DNA from: Oegoconia quadripuncta | Taxonomy: Eukaryota > Arthropoda > Insecta > Lepidoptera > Autostichidae | NCBI GenBank assembly: GCA_949316235.1 | Contig: OX438758.1 | Location: 4,063,731 to 4,127,730, forward strand | DNA: 64,000 nucleotides | Direction of reading: 5' to 3' | Shown here: positions 31,460 to 42,596 of the stretch, in pieces | Numbering within the stretch: position 1 is the stretch's first letter | How the letters are laid out: each line of letters opens with the position of its first letter | The notes under the pieces: generated by a model | The model's input: only the letters and a program-made list of their open reading frames with translations | Databases searched by the model: none | Told to the model about the DNA's origin: nothing | Position numbers and translations under genes: made by a program

Positions 31460-31840
31460 CAAGGGCGTACCCAGGATTTCAGCTAGGGGGGGGGCAGCTC
31501 ATACCTGTTTCGAGAAGATGGTCGGTCGGGTATATTGAAACAAAAAATCATGAAAATTTACATTTATTAATTATTAAAAGTTAATTTTCATGATTTTCGC
31601 ATTAGTTTACGTAGTACTTACAAGTAGAAACTAATTAGTTTGATTATGCCACAAAACACACGAGATGCGACGGTTTCGCAGTTTCGATGTCTGACTGAAA
31701 AGATATTTTGTTTCCAACACTTCATTTTGCGCAAAGTAGGTAACACGTTTTTAATTCCCACTTGCCAGGAAAATTGACGTTTATTTTATCTTCTAGGGGA
31801 GGGCAGCTGCCCCCCCTGCCCCTACCTGGGTACGCCCTTG
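31460..31840. repeat. Non-autonomous TIR element, 381 bp
   Basis: Ends are perfect 16-base inverted repeats, 'caagggcgtacccagg' and 'cctgggtacgcccttg'. Subterminal parts also pair ('gggggggg' near the left end with 'cccccc' near the right end). No coding capacity. Flanking bases do not show a convincing duplication, so the superfamily stays open. Confidence 0.75.
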
Positions 31841-32531
31841 TATGAATACATTTTAGAAAAAGTTGCATGTTGATATAAATCATCCATTCATATTTTGATG
31901 GTCCACTAATGTGTACATTATGATAATATTATAGTATTATGGAGTAAATATTCGCCAAAGCAATTTTTATATTGACTTTTGGTTATGTTAATAAAATATC
32001 CATGAAAAATACATTTACATGTTCATGTTGTAAAGAAATAGATACCTATCTTTTAGTTATTCTGTAATACCTTTAATAGCAATAAAAATATTTAAAAACC
32101 AAAAAACCTGATAGTATGATATTGTATTTCACCATAAAATGTATCTTTGTGGGTAACAAGACGAATCTAACGACACCTTGCACTTCAAGATCGCTCAAGT
32201 CGTTTAGGCTATAGGCTATTTCTATAACATAGAAATCTACATAAATATACACCCGAGAAACATTATACTCCTTCCTAGAGCAGTCGGGTTTGGTAGTTTA
32301 TATCAATATTTCAGTTCATGGATGGTAAGATCCGTAATTTGAAAATGGTCACACTGATTATTGTTACTGGCGGAAAACTGTAGATCCCATTACTCAAAAG
32401 AATTGAATTGAAGACTGTCATCAAAATTCATTTTAACAAAAAGTAGACAAGTCAGCGTTATTGAAATCACGTTGTCTGGACTTACGTGCGAAAGAATATA
32501 TTACTCATAAGGAGGTACGTACGCACGAACA

Positions 32532-32700
32532 ATGCCACGAAAGCAGTGCTATTGGACACGCAAACTCGAACTCGATTTGGTCGAATTCGTCCGCCATAGA
32601 GATTTCATTTGGAAGCCTATAGGGAACACCAATCATCACATACAGCAGAAATACAAGGCCTATGCTGAGTTCGCTGCTAAATTGGGACATGGGTTTACCG
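32532..32700 (+). CDS. MADF-domain protein, exon 1 (start of DNA-binding domain)
   Basis: The exon starts at an ATG and codes for 56 residues plus one base, ending at the donor G|GTAAGT. The first residues (MPRKQCYWTRKLE) lead into the opening helix of a MADF domain, 'LDLVEFVRHRDFIW', followed by 'QQKYKAYAEFAAKLG'. MADF domains are SANT/Myb-like DNA-binding modules of about 85 residues found in Adf-1, Dip3 and many insect paralogues; proteins of this kind usually act in the nucleus as transcription factors. The conserved aromatic residues (F19, W27, Y41, F47, approximate) are in place. Which genes it controls cannot be seen here. Confidence 0.8.
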
Positions 32701-32874
32701 GTAAGTTCTTTTTTTCCGTTTCTGGCGAGGTCAGGCTTTGGATGGGGGACCACGTGGCATTTTAATACGAATCACCCACCAATTGACTGACCGCGCCTGA
32801 CATTGCTTATTTTCGCTAATCGAAAACGAATAGCGAATGCGACTACGCATCAGTGCTTGATGAAACTTCTTCAT

Positions 32875-33455
32875 TTACACCTGTTTAAACCTGTTTGTCC
32901 CCCGTTTGCACGTGCAAATACAACCGTCAACTAGCTCGTCGGTCATCTTTGCCTTCTCTCCGACTATACACATTACGTAGCGATGGTAGATCGGTACCAT
33001 AAACTGTTGGTATGTCTGCTGTACATCAGCCCATTTCAGATTTTGTTTTAATTGAATCCAAGTAAAAGTTTTAAATTCGTTGTATTGATGTATATACTTT
33101 TGCAAGTATTGGATGCAGTTGTGACAAAAGTTACGAACATGCCCAATAAAATAATCTCTGTTGATTTGACCATCCTCCACAAGTTTTGTTAACTCATTTC
33201 TTACGATCAGAGGATTATAATCATTTTCTAAGCGGTTTGTGTAGCCAAACGAATGTGATTGTGTATGTGTGATTGTGTAATCAAATTACAAATTTCTCTG
33301 TGTTCTTTCATTCGTTTGACTATTTCCTGCATGTCCATCCCGCATTTAAGGCAGAAGGTTGGAGTGCCCATTTTATTTCTCAAAGCATTGAACTCCTTGT
33401 GAAAATATGCCCAAAAGGGGTATTTTTTACGACCCCATGGAGACATAATTCTCAT
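32875..33455 (-). pseudogene. BED-type zinc-finger transposase relic in intron 1
   Basis: Two minus-strand open segments. At 33455-33228: 'YPFWAYFHKEFNALRNK', then 'TFCLKCGMDMQEIVKRMKEH' and 'REICNL', which fits a BED finger pattern (aromatic lead, CX2C, H...C/H). At 33180-32875 is a helical, aromatic-rich segment containing 'HVRNFCHNCIQYLQKYI' with no recognised motif. They lie in one orientation within intron 1 of the MADF gene, separated by a broken stretch. Probably a decayed hAT-like or other domesticated-type transposase; the second segment may be unrelated. Confidence 0.4.
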
Positions 33456-33639
33456 ACAAACGCTAGTCTCAGATTCAGTTCGCCAATGCTATTTGTAGTT
33501 CATTTGACAGAAATATGTCAATATTTTCTGGCGTGGAATCTAGTTATTTTGCCGTAATAGTGTTGTCACTAATAATTTATAATTTAATTGAAAAAAAAAC
33601 ATAAAAATCCGATTTTTTTTATTAATATAAAAAAAACAT

Positions 33640-33832
33640 GATTTATGCCAACCCGTGGTGCCAATCCCGCAAAGGGTAATTGTTTGTATGATGAATACGA
33701 ACATTTATTCCCAAGTCGTGGATGTTTCTATAAATATTTAAATATGTTTATCCATTATCTAGTATCCATAGTACAAGCTTTTCTTAGTCTGGGCCTAGAT
33801 GGTTGGTGTAAGTGTCCGAAATATTTATTTAT
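33640..33832 (+). repeat. SINE family A, 5'-truncated, in intron 1
   Basis: Begins inside the head ('aatcccgcaaagggta') and runs through 'ttcccaagtcgtggatg' to 'ggttggtgtaagtgtccga'. The A-box half is missing. Confidence 0.75.
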
Positions 33833-34017
33833 TATTATTTAGAATTGTATGTATCAATTTTATTAATAAGTGATGTTTAAGGGTTATCTATTGATATGAA
33901 ATGACCACCTCTAGAAAGTACATACCGAATCTTCTAATTATTTACAAAAGAAGAATACTTGTTTGTATTATGTTCAATTATTTCTTGCACACTAACTTGT
34001 TTCTCTCTATATTCCAG

Positions 34018-34196
34018 CCCGATCTGTTCGTGATAGATGGGTAAACATCCGTAGCACCTTTAACCACAACTTACGAAGAGTTGACAAATCCAAGGAGACA
34101 GCCTCAAGAGCAGCTGATATCTATCTGCCATGCTGGCCTCTGTGGAAGCCGCTGCAGTTCTTACGTAGCTTGCCAAAGAGAGAGGATGGTTATGAG
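34018..34196 (+). CDS. MADF-domain protein, exon 2 (rest of DNA-binding domain)
   Basis: 179 bases between an AG acceptor (34016-34017) and a GT donor (34197). Joined to exon 1 it continues with 'RSVRDRWVNIRSTFNHNLRR', the third MADF helix with its conserved RWxNIR core, and then 'CWPLWKPLQFLRSLP', matching the family's closing W...(F/L)xFL motif. The domain is complete only when the exons are joined, which is strong support for the gene model. It ends in phase 0 after 'KREDGYE'. Confidence 0.82.
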
Positions 34197-34544
34197 GTAT
34201 GTCTTTTATATATGACTTGCGCTTGACCTAATGTGCATGTAAACTACCTAACCTCTCCAATACACTTGTAATCTGTATTGTAAGTGCTATTCGTAAAAGG
34301 CCACTAAGGGAGTTTCCACCAAAAAACATTGATAGACTCACACATTACAATGGCGATGGGCTCACATCCTGTCACATGTGCAACTAATGCAAAGGGAAAC
34401 TAACTAGGTAGTTTCCTGGTAAAGAGAAATACGTCTAGCTGCTGCTATTTATTTAAAAAATTAAGTTCTACACATTTTTCATTTCGTGATTTAAGTAAAT
34501 GTGCTTGTATACACTGGGCTTGTATACTACACAAATACTTACAT

Positions 34545-34675
34545 GTAAATGTAAACATCCATAACTTAAGTACACATGTTTGTAGTACAACCATATGCCC
34601 CTAGCGGGATTCGAATCCACAACCTTTACTTAGTACAGCAAGCAGGATTTCTAACCACAACACCCAATAACAACT
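34545..34675 (-). repeat. SINE family A, degenerate, minus strand
   Basis: The reverse complement shows the B-box-like 'ggattcgaatccc' region and 'acttaagttatggatg' body. It is cut short just before the LTR element starts at 34702. Confidence 0.65.
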
Positions 34676-34701
34676 TATAATCATAATTATTTATTCCATG
34701 T

Positions 34702-36345
34702 TGTAACGTATTATTGGCGTTACATGGTGTTTCATACTAAACTTGGCTGTTTGATTAATAATTTAGCAGTTTTCGCTACGTTCTTCGATAATTCAGTGGG
34801 CTGCATTAGTTTGAGTTCCTTTGCCGTGCGTGCTCCACGCCAAATTAAAGAAAAAAAAAATAGTTCAATCATTCCATCCCATTCCAGTGGACAGACACTT
34901 TCCTACTCGGAGGGCTGGCGGCGACATGTCAGTTCCTCTAGAAACTTTAATTTTTTCATAATTTTTTTTCTTAAAAAGCGGAAATCACCCCGCTAAGTGT
35001 GAAAGAATGTTGGGCTTGTGCCGCTACCCTATTTTGACGATGAAATTAGGACGCCGTGAGGAGATCCTTTTGGATTAGAACCGGTCGTCGGCATGGTATG
35101 TATTTTTTTCGTTTGCTGAATTTGACTCCACACCCGTACATTTCCTTAGGGTTGAGAGTAATTTGTTTGTCCGTTCGTTACAGATTAGCGGAAATTAAAT
35201 ATATAAAAGAAACCAGCCTGATCTGGGTAAGTGTTATGTTGATGTCACACATTTCGCATTCTTGATAACCTGAATTTGACCGTGAATTAACCATGAGTCT
35301 TTTCATTGTTTCAGTTTCTTTCTTTTTCTTTTTTTCTCTTTTAATTTATAAACCATATTTACCTCTCGGTAAAGGAAAAAGCCCCTTACCATGATTCCCA
35401 TTTCATTTAAAATCTTTATTTGAACAACTCCCCGCCTTCTGGAGAGGAGACCTCGTATGCGATTCCATCCCGGAAGAGTCACCGCGGGATTGCGAGGATG
35501 TTAATTAGAGAACTTTAAGTATTTATTAAGATAATGTTAAGTAATAACACCTAGTGCGTTTAGAACTTGGCATTCTCTCTGATTCTTTCAAATTCAAGTA
35601 ATTCTTTCTAATTCTTTTCATTCTTTCGAGTAATTCTTTAAAGGCATTCTTTAATAAATTCATTCTTTCATAGATTATATCTAGTTAAGTTAATATAAAT
35701 TATAGTTACAGGATTTGATGTAATTATTGGATAAAATTTCAACTCTTGAGTAGCCTTGTACTCATATAATTTACTGGTTTATTTCTAAGAAATTTCTTGT
35801 AAGCCTAAATTTATAACTTTAGTCTCCGTACTTGGAATCGAGAGATACATTAAAATGTGAAAACTTTAATTTAAATTTTATTTGGTCTATTAACCCTTTT
35901 ATATTTGTTATACTAGCTTATGTCTAGTGGGCTAATATTGCCCAGGCGCCCGAATATGTAAGTATTAATTATACTTAGTTGTTTTGTCCCTTTTTTTTAC
36001 ATTATTGATTCAGACACCCGAGTCTGGACCGATATTGGCCCCTTTGTAACGGTTAAAGTAATTTAAATTTTGTAGTCCATTAACACCCAAAATCCCATTA
36101 ATTCCCGGTGCAAATTACTTAAATAATCTACATTTTGGTACTTCTGCCAATACTGTAAGATTTTCTTTTGGGAGGTTACAAAATTTGTAACCTAGCAAAA
36201 AAATTAGTGTACCTTCTACAAATGAAGTTTAATAATAAAATTTGTAATTTTTATTGTTACTAATTGGCGCTCTTATATTGAAAACTTTTACTTAAATTTA
36301 ATTAAAAAATAGTAATTAATTGTAAAAAATTAATTAATCGTTACA
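34702..36345 (+). repeat. 5' LTR of the Gypsy-type element
   Basis: 1644 bases, with perfect 7-base inverted ends TGTAACG/CGTTACA. Small open frames inside it (34724-34996 and 35056-35265) are duplicated exactly in the 3' LTR and are not genes. The sequence just after the LTR ('ttgacgctctcactcaggga') is where the primer-binding site should be; I did not match it to a tRNA. Confidence 0.92.
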
Positions 36346-36690
36346 ATTGACGCTCTCACTCAGGGACTTGAAACGTTAACCTGACTTGGATGTTATATTA
36401 ATTAATTGTGTTATTCGAATTTTACACAGGGTGTTGTGAAATTTAAATATATTTGTATTTTGAATGCCAAGTTCTTTTGTCATACTTCAATACTGAATTG
36501 TGATTATACCTGTTGTTTACACGGACGTAATACTGCTATACTGCACTATATTATTTTTGTACACATTTCTAGGTACTGTACTGTGTATTTTTTACTTAGG
36601 ATGTTTGTTTTTTGTAAATTGAATGCCAATTTCAAATATTTCTATTTAACTTAGAATATTTTAATATTTTTATTTAACTTTTACTTTGAA

Positions 36691-37362
36691 GTGGATACTT
36701 ACGTTGTCATAATAATGGAGGGCCAACTTGCCATTAAAAATATTGAAACTCAAACTGAGGATATTGAAAACCCAGATAACTTAGTACCTAAAATCGATAT
36801 ACCCAATATGTCTAAAGCTACGGAACATGATGCTCCCTGCGATAGGAATGCTCTTTCTAGTGACCTTCTTGATTTGTCGGAACAGGTTCCTTTGACTTTC
36901 GATAGAAACTTTCATAGTTCGGATATTCACTGCAAACCTGCTCATTCTTGTAGAAAATCAGATCTTTATAACTTTAAAAATAAATTTAATGGTAAATCGT
37001 GTGTCAGAGAATTTTTGCTGCGTTTGGAAGAATACTGCTTGGCTCGTGGTATACAGGATGATCATATTTTGTTGTCTTTTTCTGAAGTCGTTACAGATAC
37101 AGCTCTTAAATGGTTTCGATCCATTCGTAATACAGTTAGGACATGGAAATGCCTCAGAATTGAATTATTTAAACGTTTTGATAAATTAAATTTCGACTAT
37201 CAATTGGAACATGATTTGCGTATTAGAAAACAAAAAACTAATGAAACTTTGTCAGATTTTATAATTGAAATTGTAGATATGACTCATAGACTTACTTATC
37301 CTTTGTCGGATGCCATTTGGTTTGACAAATGCTCCAGCAGAACTTCAACGTCTTGCGGATAA
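36691..37362 (+). pseudogene. Gypsy-type gag, C-terminally deleted
   Basis: Open frame with its likely ATG at 36715 or slightly upstream. After a low-complexity N-terminus, the capsid-like region appears: 'FKNKFNGKSCVREFLLRLEE', 'LSFSEVVTDTALKWFRSIR', 'LKQKTNETLSDFI'-like text and the helix 'VDMTHRLTYPLSDAI'. The frame then runs a few residues into out-of-frame pol and stops. The nucleocapsid zinc knuckle and protease are missing, removed by the deletion whose joint lies near 37305-37320. Expected role of the family is the retrotransposon capsid. Confidence 0.8.
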
Positions 37363-39493
37363 ATTGTTTGGACCCGAATTCGATTCTAACGTGTTTATTT
37401 ATTTGGATGATTTGCTGGCCATTTCAAGCTCATTTACTGATCATATTGCGTTGCTACATAAAATTTATAAACGTTTGAAAGATGCTGGACTTACTGTAAA
37501 TCTTAAAAAGTGTGAATTTTGTAAAGATAGATTGCGATATTTGGGTTATGTTATTGATGGTAATGGTTTACATACTGACTCGTCTAAACTAACAGTTATA
37601 GAAAATTTTCCTCGCCCTACTACAGTTAAACAAGTTCGTAGTTTTCTTGGTATGTGTTCTTATTATCGTCGTTTTATTGATAAATTTGCTGATGTTGCTC
37701 AACCTTTAACGAATTTAACTAAAGGACCTAGAAATTCTAAACGATTTGTGATTTGGAATAGCGAAGCTGAAAATTCATTTTGTAAATTGAAACAATCTTT
37801 ATTGACTTCTCCTGTATTAATTTGTCCCAATTTTGAAAAACCCTTTTTTCTTCATTGTGATGCTAGTAGTTTTGCAATCGGAAGTGTTTTATGTCAGGAA
37901 GACGACGACGGTCTCCAACATCCTATTTCTTTCTACTCTCGAACCTTTAGTAAGTGTGAAATTAATTATAGTACTACTGAAAAAGAACTTTTAGCTATTT
38001 TAGATTCGATTGAACATTTTCGACCTTATGTCGAAGGTATGAAGTTTACAGTAATAACAGACCATGCTAGTTTAAAATGGTTACTTGCTTTAAAGAATCC
38101 TAGTGGTCGATTAGCTCGTTGGGCTGCTCGTATTTCACAGTTTACTTTCGATATTGTACATAAAAAAGGTAGTTTGCATGTTGTTCCAGATGCATTGTCA
38201 CGTATTGAAATTAATGCTTTAAATATTCCTTCTTCTGATATTGTGCAACCTGATGATGAAATTCACGACCCTTGGTATAAACGTATATTCGTAAGTTGTC
38301 AAAAGTCGCCTCTCAGATATAAAAATTATAGAGTTGAAAATGATGTTTTGTATAGATTCTGCAAACCTAAATTTGATTTGCAAAGTAGTTTATCTTGGAA
38401 AATAGTAATTCCGAAAGAAAATGTTTTAGATACAATTAGAGAGTATCACGATAATATAAACTCAGGACATTTAGGTGTATCAAAAACTCTGAATAAATTA
38501 AGATTTCATTATTACTGGCGCTCTATGCATAAAGATGTTCAAGATTATGTCTCTAAATGTGAGATTTGCAAAGCTTATAAACATTCAAACTTGCCTCCAT
38601 TTGGTATTATGTCTAATCCTAAATCTGTTAGTCGTCCGATGGTTATGCTATCCATTGATTTAATTGGTCCTCTCCCAAAAACCTATTCGGGACATCGCTT
38701 CATACTGTCTATCGTAGATGTATTTTCTAAGTATTGTTGGATACACCCTTTGTGTAATGCTACTACCAAATCTATTTGTAAATTCCTCGAGAAAGAAATT
38801 TTCTTAAAATTCGGCTGTCCTAAAGTTGTTGTTTGTGACAACGGTACTCAATTCACTTCAAGAGTTTTTGTGGAATTTTTGAAAAATTTTAATATAACCA
38901 AAATATTTTATAACACTTTGTATACGCCTCAGAATAATCCTGTGGAGCGTTATAATAAAACGATTGTTACCTGCGTTGCTTGTTACGTTCGTGATGATCA
39001 TAGGACTTGGTCAAAATTTTTAGGCCAAGTACAACTTGCTTTGAATAGTAGTATTAACTTAGCTACTGAGTTTACACCTAACTTCTTAATGTTTGGTAGG
39101 GAGGTTATTGTAGATGCTTCTTTACACCGTTTTAGTAACTCATTGGATAATTTAAATGACGTAGAACTAGAAGATCGCCCTTCTTATGCTCTATCGTTGA
39201 ATTCTTTGGGGATTATCTTTGAAAAAGTGGGGGGAACATTGTTAAAAGCTTATAAGCGTAATGCTTCCTATTATAATAAGGGTAGGAAAGTCATTTCTTA
39301 TGGGTTAGATGACATAGTTTGGAGACGAAATTTTGTGCAATCTAATGCGATGCAATACTTTTCGGCTAAGCTTGCTCCTAAGTTTGTAAAATCAAAAATT
39401 ATCAAAAAGATTTCTAATAATGTTTATGTCTTGAAAGACTTGAACAGGGGTTCAGTGGGGACTTATCATGTAAAAGATATTATTAAAATTTAA
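37310..39493 (+). pseudogene. Gypsy-type pol, N-terminally deleted (RT half, RNase H, integrase)
   Basis: Open for 727 codons from 'MPFGLTNAPAELQ', the middle of the RT domain. It has the catalytic 'YLDDLLAIS' (about 37402), the connection 'FLGMCSYYRRFI', RNase H ('LHCDASSFAIGSVL', 'TTEKELLAI', 'ITDHASLKWLL'), and integrase with an HHCC finger ('HDNINSGHLG', 'CEICKAYK') and DDE core ('SIDLIGPLP', 'CDNGTQF', a later Glu in 'NNPVERYN'). The protease and first half of RT, with its first catalytic Asp, are absent. The frame differs from gag across the deletion joint. The downstream part is undamaged, consistent with a recent copy of a deleted template. Confidence 0.88.
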
Positions 39494-40878
39494 CACTTTT
39501 ATTAAAGGGATTTTTGCTTAGTATGTTCTTAGATTTGGAGTAACACCCCTTTTGTTTGTGTGAAAGTATGATGATGTGTGGAAGAGATTGGGGCTTAATG
39601 AAAGAGAAGAGTATGAAAGATTATCCAATTTCTATTTACAATACATTTAAAGTTGAACTTAGGACATTTTGGTTCTTATATTTTGGAAATTCCATTGTTA
39701 TGGGCTAACTCATAAGATCTAATTAGTTTTAGCACAAGATTCTTAATCTTTTCTATAGTATAAGGTCTTGTATTTTAGATATCTTTATGTACTTCTTGTA
39801 CTATGTTTTGTTCTTGTTGCTATCTACGTCATTGTAGTAGTACACAATTTTATGGTATTAGGTACTGTGTTACATATAGTGTCTGTTGTGTGATACACTT
39901 GTGTAAGTCTGTTTTGTCTGTAGGCTAGATTTGTTTCTCGGATGTGACCTACCGGATTTGACTTTTGTTAGCTAACGTTTTCTCTTTTTGGACGTATAGT
40001 GAAACTTTTGTTTCCACATATGTATTGGAACCTTTGTGTCCATACAGTATATCCTCTGGAGTTCTCTTGGATGAACTTTATTTTTGATACTCCTGTTCTG
40101 TGTTCGGAAAATCGGTGGAGTGGAGCCGGTCTCAGACAGCGAGCACCTAGTTGGAAATTCACATGGAGTTGAATTCTTCCACTTGTTATTCCCCTGGATT
40201 GTGTTCGGAAAGCCGGTAGTGATGAGCCGACCACATATCCAGTTGGATTTTGTTTTTGAATAGATTCTCGTATGTAGAATTCTATCAATCTTATTACGCT
40301 ACGTGTTCGAAAAGTTGATGGTGTAGTGTCGACCACGTTAGTCGTAACCTTTTATTGTTTTAGTTTGGTGTTCTTGAAATCCATTCTTGGAGTGTTCGTT
40401 AGACCCAAAATCTTTAAAAGATTCAATTTGACCACCTCAGAGTCAAAGCTTTAAATGCTTTAACTTTAAGTTTGTAAGCTTCTTGCTTTGCACTTCGTTG
40501 TTTCGAGTTATCAAATGATATTGCTCTAACTCCGAACTTTCTTCTATTAAACATTTGATAGTTTTCACTTTATTTAGATTTGCTTCCAGATTTGGATCAC
40601 GATCGTTGTGATAGTGTTATTAGTGAGTTGAGTCGAGTTCAGAAACTTATTTAATCTGAATCTCCTACTTTAACTTTAAACTTTACATGGTTTCAACTTA
40701 ATGTCTTGGACTCATTGTTTTTTTTTGTAAATCTTTTGCTTTTGGATTCTACATTCTGTTTTTGTCCTTTTGCTGTTATCTTTCGATTCTATGTTTTCTC
40801 TTTGTGGTTTTGTGATACGTTTTGGAAGAAAGAGCTTCACTCTTTTTTTTATTTTTTTTTGTTTAACCAGGGATGAAA
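39494..40878 (+). other. Post-pol region of the Gypsy-type element, with degenerate ~101-bp repeats
   Basis: 1.4 kb between pol and the 3' LTR, without an env-like frame. Three degenerate tandem units begin near 40099 ('tgtgttcggaaaatcggtgg'), 40200 ('tgtgttcggaaagccggtag') and 40302 ('cgtgttcgaaaagttgatgg'), about 101-102 bases apart. The last bases before the LTR ('accagggatgaaa') are the expected position of the polypurine tract. Confidence 0.7.
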
Positions 40879-42522
40879 TGTAACGTATTATTGGCGTTAC
40901 ATGGTGTTTCATACTAAACTTGGCTGTTTGATTAATAATTTAGCAGTTTTCGCTACGTTCTTCGATAATTCAGTGGGCTGCATTAGTTTGAGTTCCTTTG
41001 CCGTGCGTGCTCCACGCCAAATTAAAGAAAAAAAAAATAGTTCAATCATTCCATCCCATTCCAGTGGACAGACACTTTCCTACTCGGAGGGCTGGCGGCG
41101 ACATGTCAGTTCCTCTAGAAACTTTAATTTTTTCATAATTTTTTTTCTTAAAAAGCGGAAATCACCCCGCTAAGTGTGAAAGAATGTTGGGCTTGTGCCG
41201 CTACCCTATTTTGACGATGAAATTAGGACGCCGTGAGGAGATCCTTTTGGATTAGAACCGGTCGTCGGCATGGTATGTATTTTTTTCGTTTGCTGAATTT
41301 GACTCCACACCCGTACATTTCCTTAGGGTTGAGAGTAATTTGTTTGTCCGTTCGTTACAGATTAGCGGAAATTAAATATATAAAAGAAACCAGCCTGATC
41401 TGGGTAAGTGTTATGTTGATGTCACACATTTCGCATTCTTGATAACCTGAATTTGACCGTGAATTAACCATGAGTCTTTTCATTGTTTCAGTTTCTTTCT
41501 TTTTCTTTTTTTCTCTTTTAATTTATAAACCATATTTACCTCTCGGTAAAGGAAAAAGCCCCTTACCATGATTCCCATTTCATTTAAAATCTTTATTTGA
41601 ACAACTCCCCGCCTTCTGGAGAGGAGACCTCGTATGCGATTCCATCCCGGAAGAGTCACCGCGGGATTGCGAGGATGTTAATTAGAGAACTTTAAGTATT
41701 TATTAAGATAATGTTAAGTAATAACACCTAGTGCGTTTAGAACTTGGCATTCTCTCTGATTCTTTCAAATTCAAGTAATTCTTTCTAATTCTTTTCATTC
41801 TTTCGAGTAATTCTTTAAAGGCATTCTTTAATAAATTCATTCTTTCATAGATTATATCTAGTTAAGTTAATATAAATTATAGTTACAGGATTTGATGTAA
41901 TTATTGGATAAAATTTCAACTCTTGAGTAGCCTTGTACTCATATAATTTACTGGTTTATTTCTAAGAAATTTCTTGTAAGCCTAAATTTATAACTTTAGT
42001 CTCCGTACTTGGAATCGAGAGATACATTAAAATGTGAAAACTTTAATTTAAATTTTATTTGGTCTATTAACCCTTTTATATTTGTTATACTAGCTTATGT
42101 CTAGTGGGCTAATATTGCCCAGGCGCCCGAATATGTAAGTATTAATTATACTTAGTTGTTTTGTCCCTTTTTTTTACATTATTGATTCAGACACCCGAGT
42201 CTGGACCGATATTGGCCCCTTTGTAACGGTTAAAGTAATTTAAATTTTGTAGTCCATTAACACCCAAAATCCCATTAATTCCCGGTGCAAATTACTTAAA
42301 TAATCTACATTTTGGTACTTCTGCCAATACTGTAAGATTTTCTTTTGGGAGGTTACAAAATTTGTAACCTAGCAAAAAAATTAGTGTACCTTCTACAAAT
42401 GAAGTTTAATAATAAAATTTGTAATTTTTATTGTTACTAATTGGCGCTCTTATATTGAAAACTTTTACTTAAATTTAATTAAAAAATAGTAATTAATTGT
42501 AAAAAATTAAATAATCGTTACA
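40879..42522 (+). repeat. 3' LTR of the Gypsy-type element
   Basis: Direct repeat of 34702-36345, same length (1644 bases), with the same ends. It is followed by the target duplication ATGT. Confidence 0.92.
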
Positions 42523-42596
42523 ATGTGTTACTTATAAAGGTCTTAAATCTGTGAGTGTACAGACATGGAAGCCCCGTCATGATATTGCAATATTAT

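Larger units (their letters stand above)
34702..42522 (+). mobile_element. Gypsy-type LTR retrotransposon, recent but internally deleted
   Basis: Two 1644-base direct repeats (34702-36345 and 40879-42522) start TGTAACG and end CGTTACA. By eye they are nearly identical; one clear difference is near their 3' ends ('ttaattaatcg' against 'ttaaataatcg'). A 4-base target duplication ATGT flanks the element (34698-34701 and 42523-42526). The 4.5-kb interior has a gag start and a pol that begins in the middle of the RT domain, joined by a deletion near 37310. The near-identical LTRs mean a young insertion, yet the element cannot make protease or a whole RT, so it may have been copied in trans by a complete relative. 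It lies in intron 2 of the MADF gene, same strand. Confidence 0.93.

Noticed and set aside
31460..31840. hAT assignment of the CAAGGGCGTACCCAGG element
   Set aside because: The flanks do not show a clean 8-base duplication, so it is left as an unclassified TIR element.
34724..35265. Two small host proteins encoded upstream of the retroelement
   Set aside because: Both frames are repeated exactly at 40901-41442 and lie inside the LTRs. They have no domain features.
39968..40336. env-like gene after pol
   Set aside because: The open frame is on the minus strand, lacks signal peptide, cleavage or fusion features, and overlaps degenerate tandem repeats.
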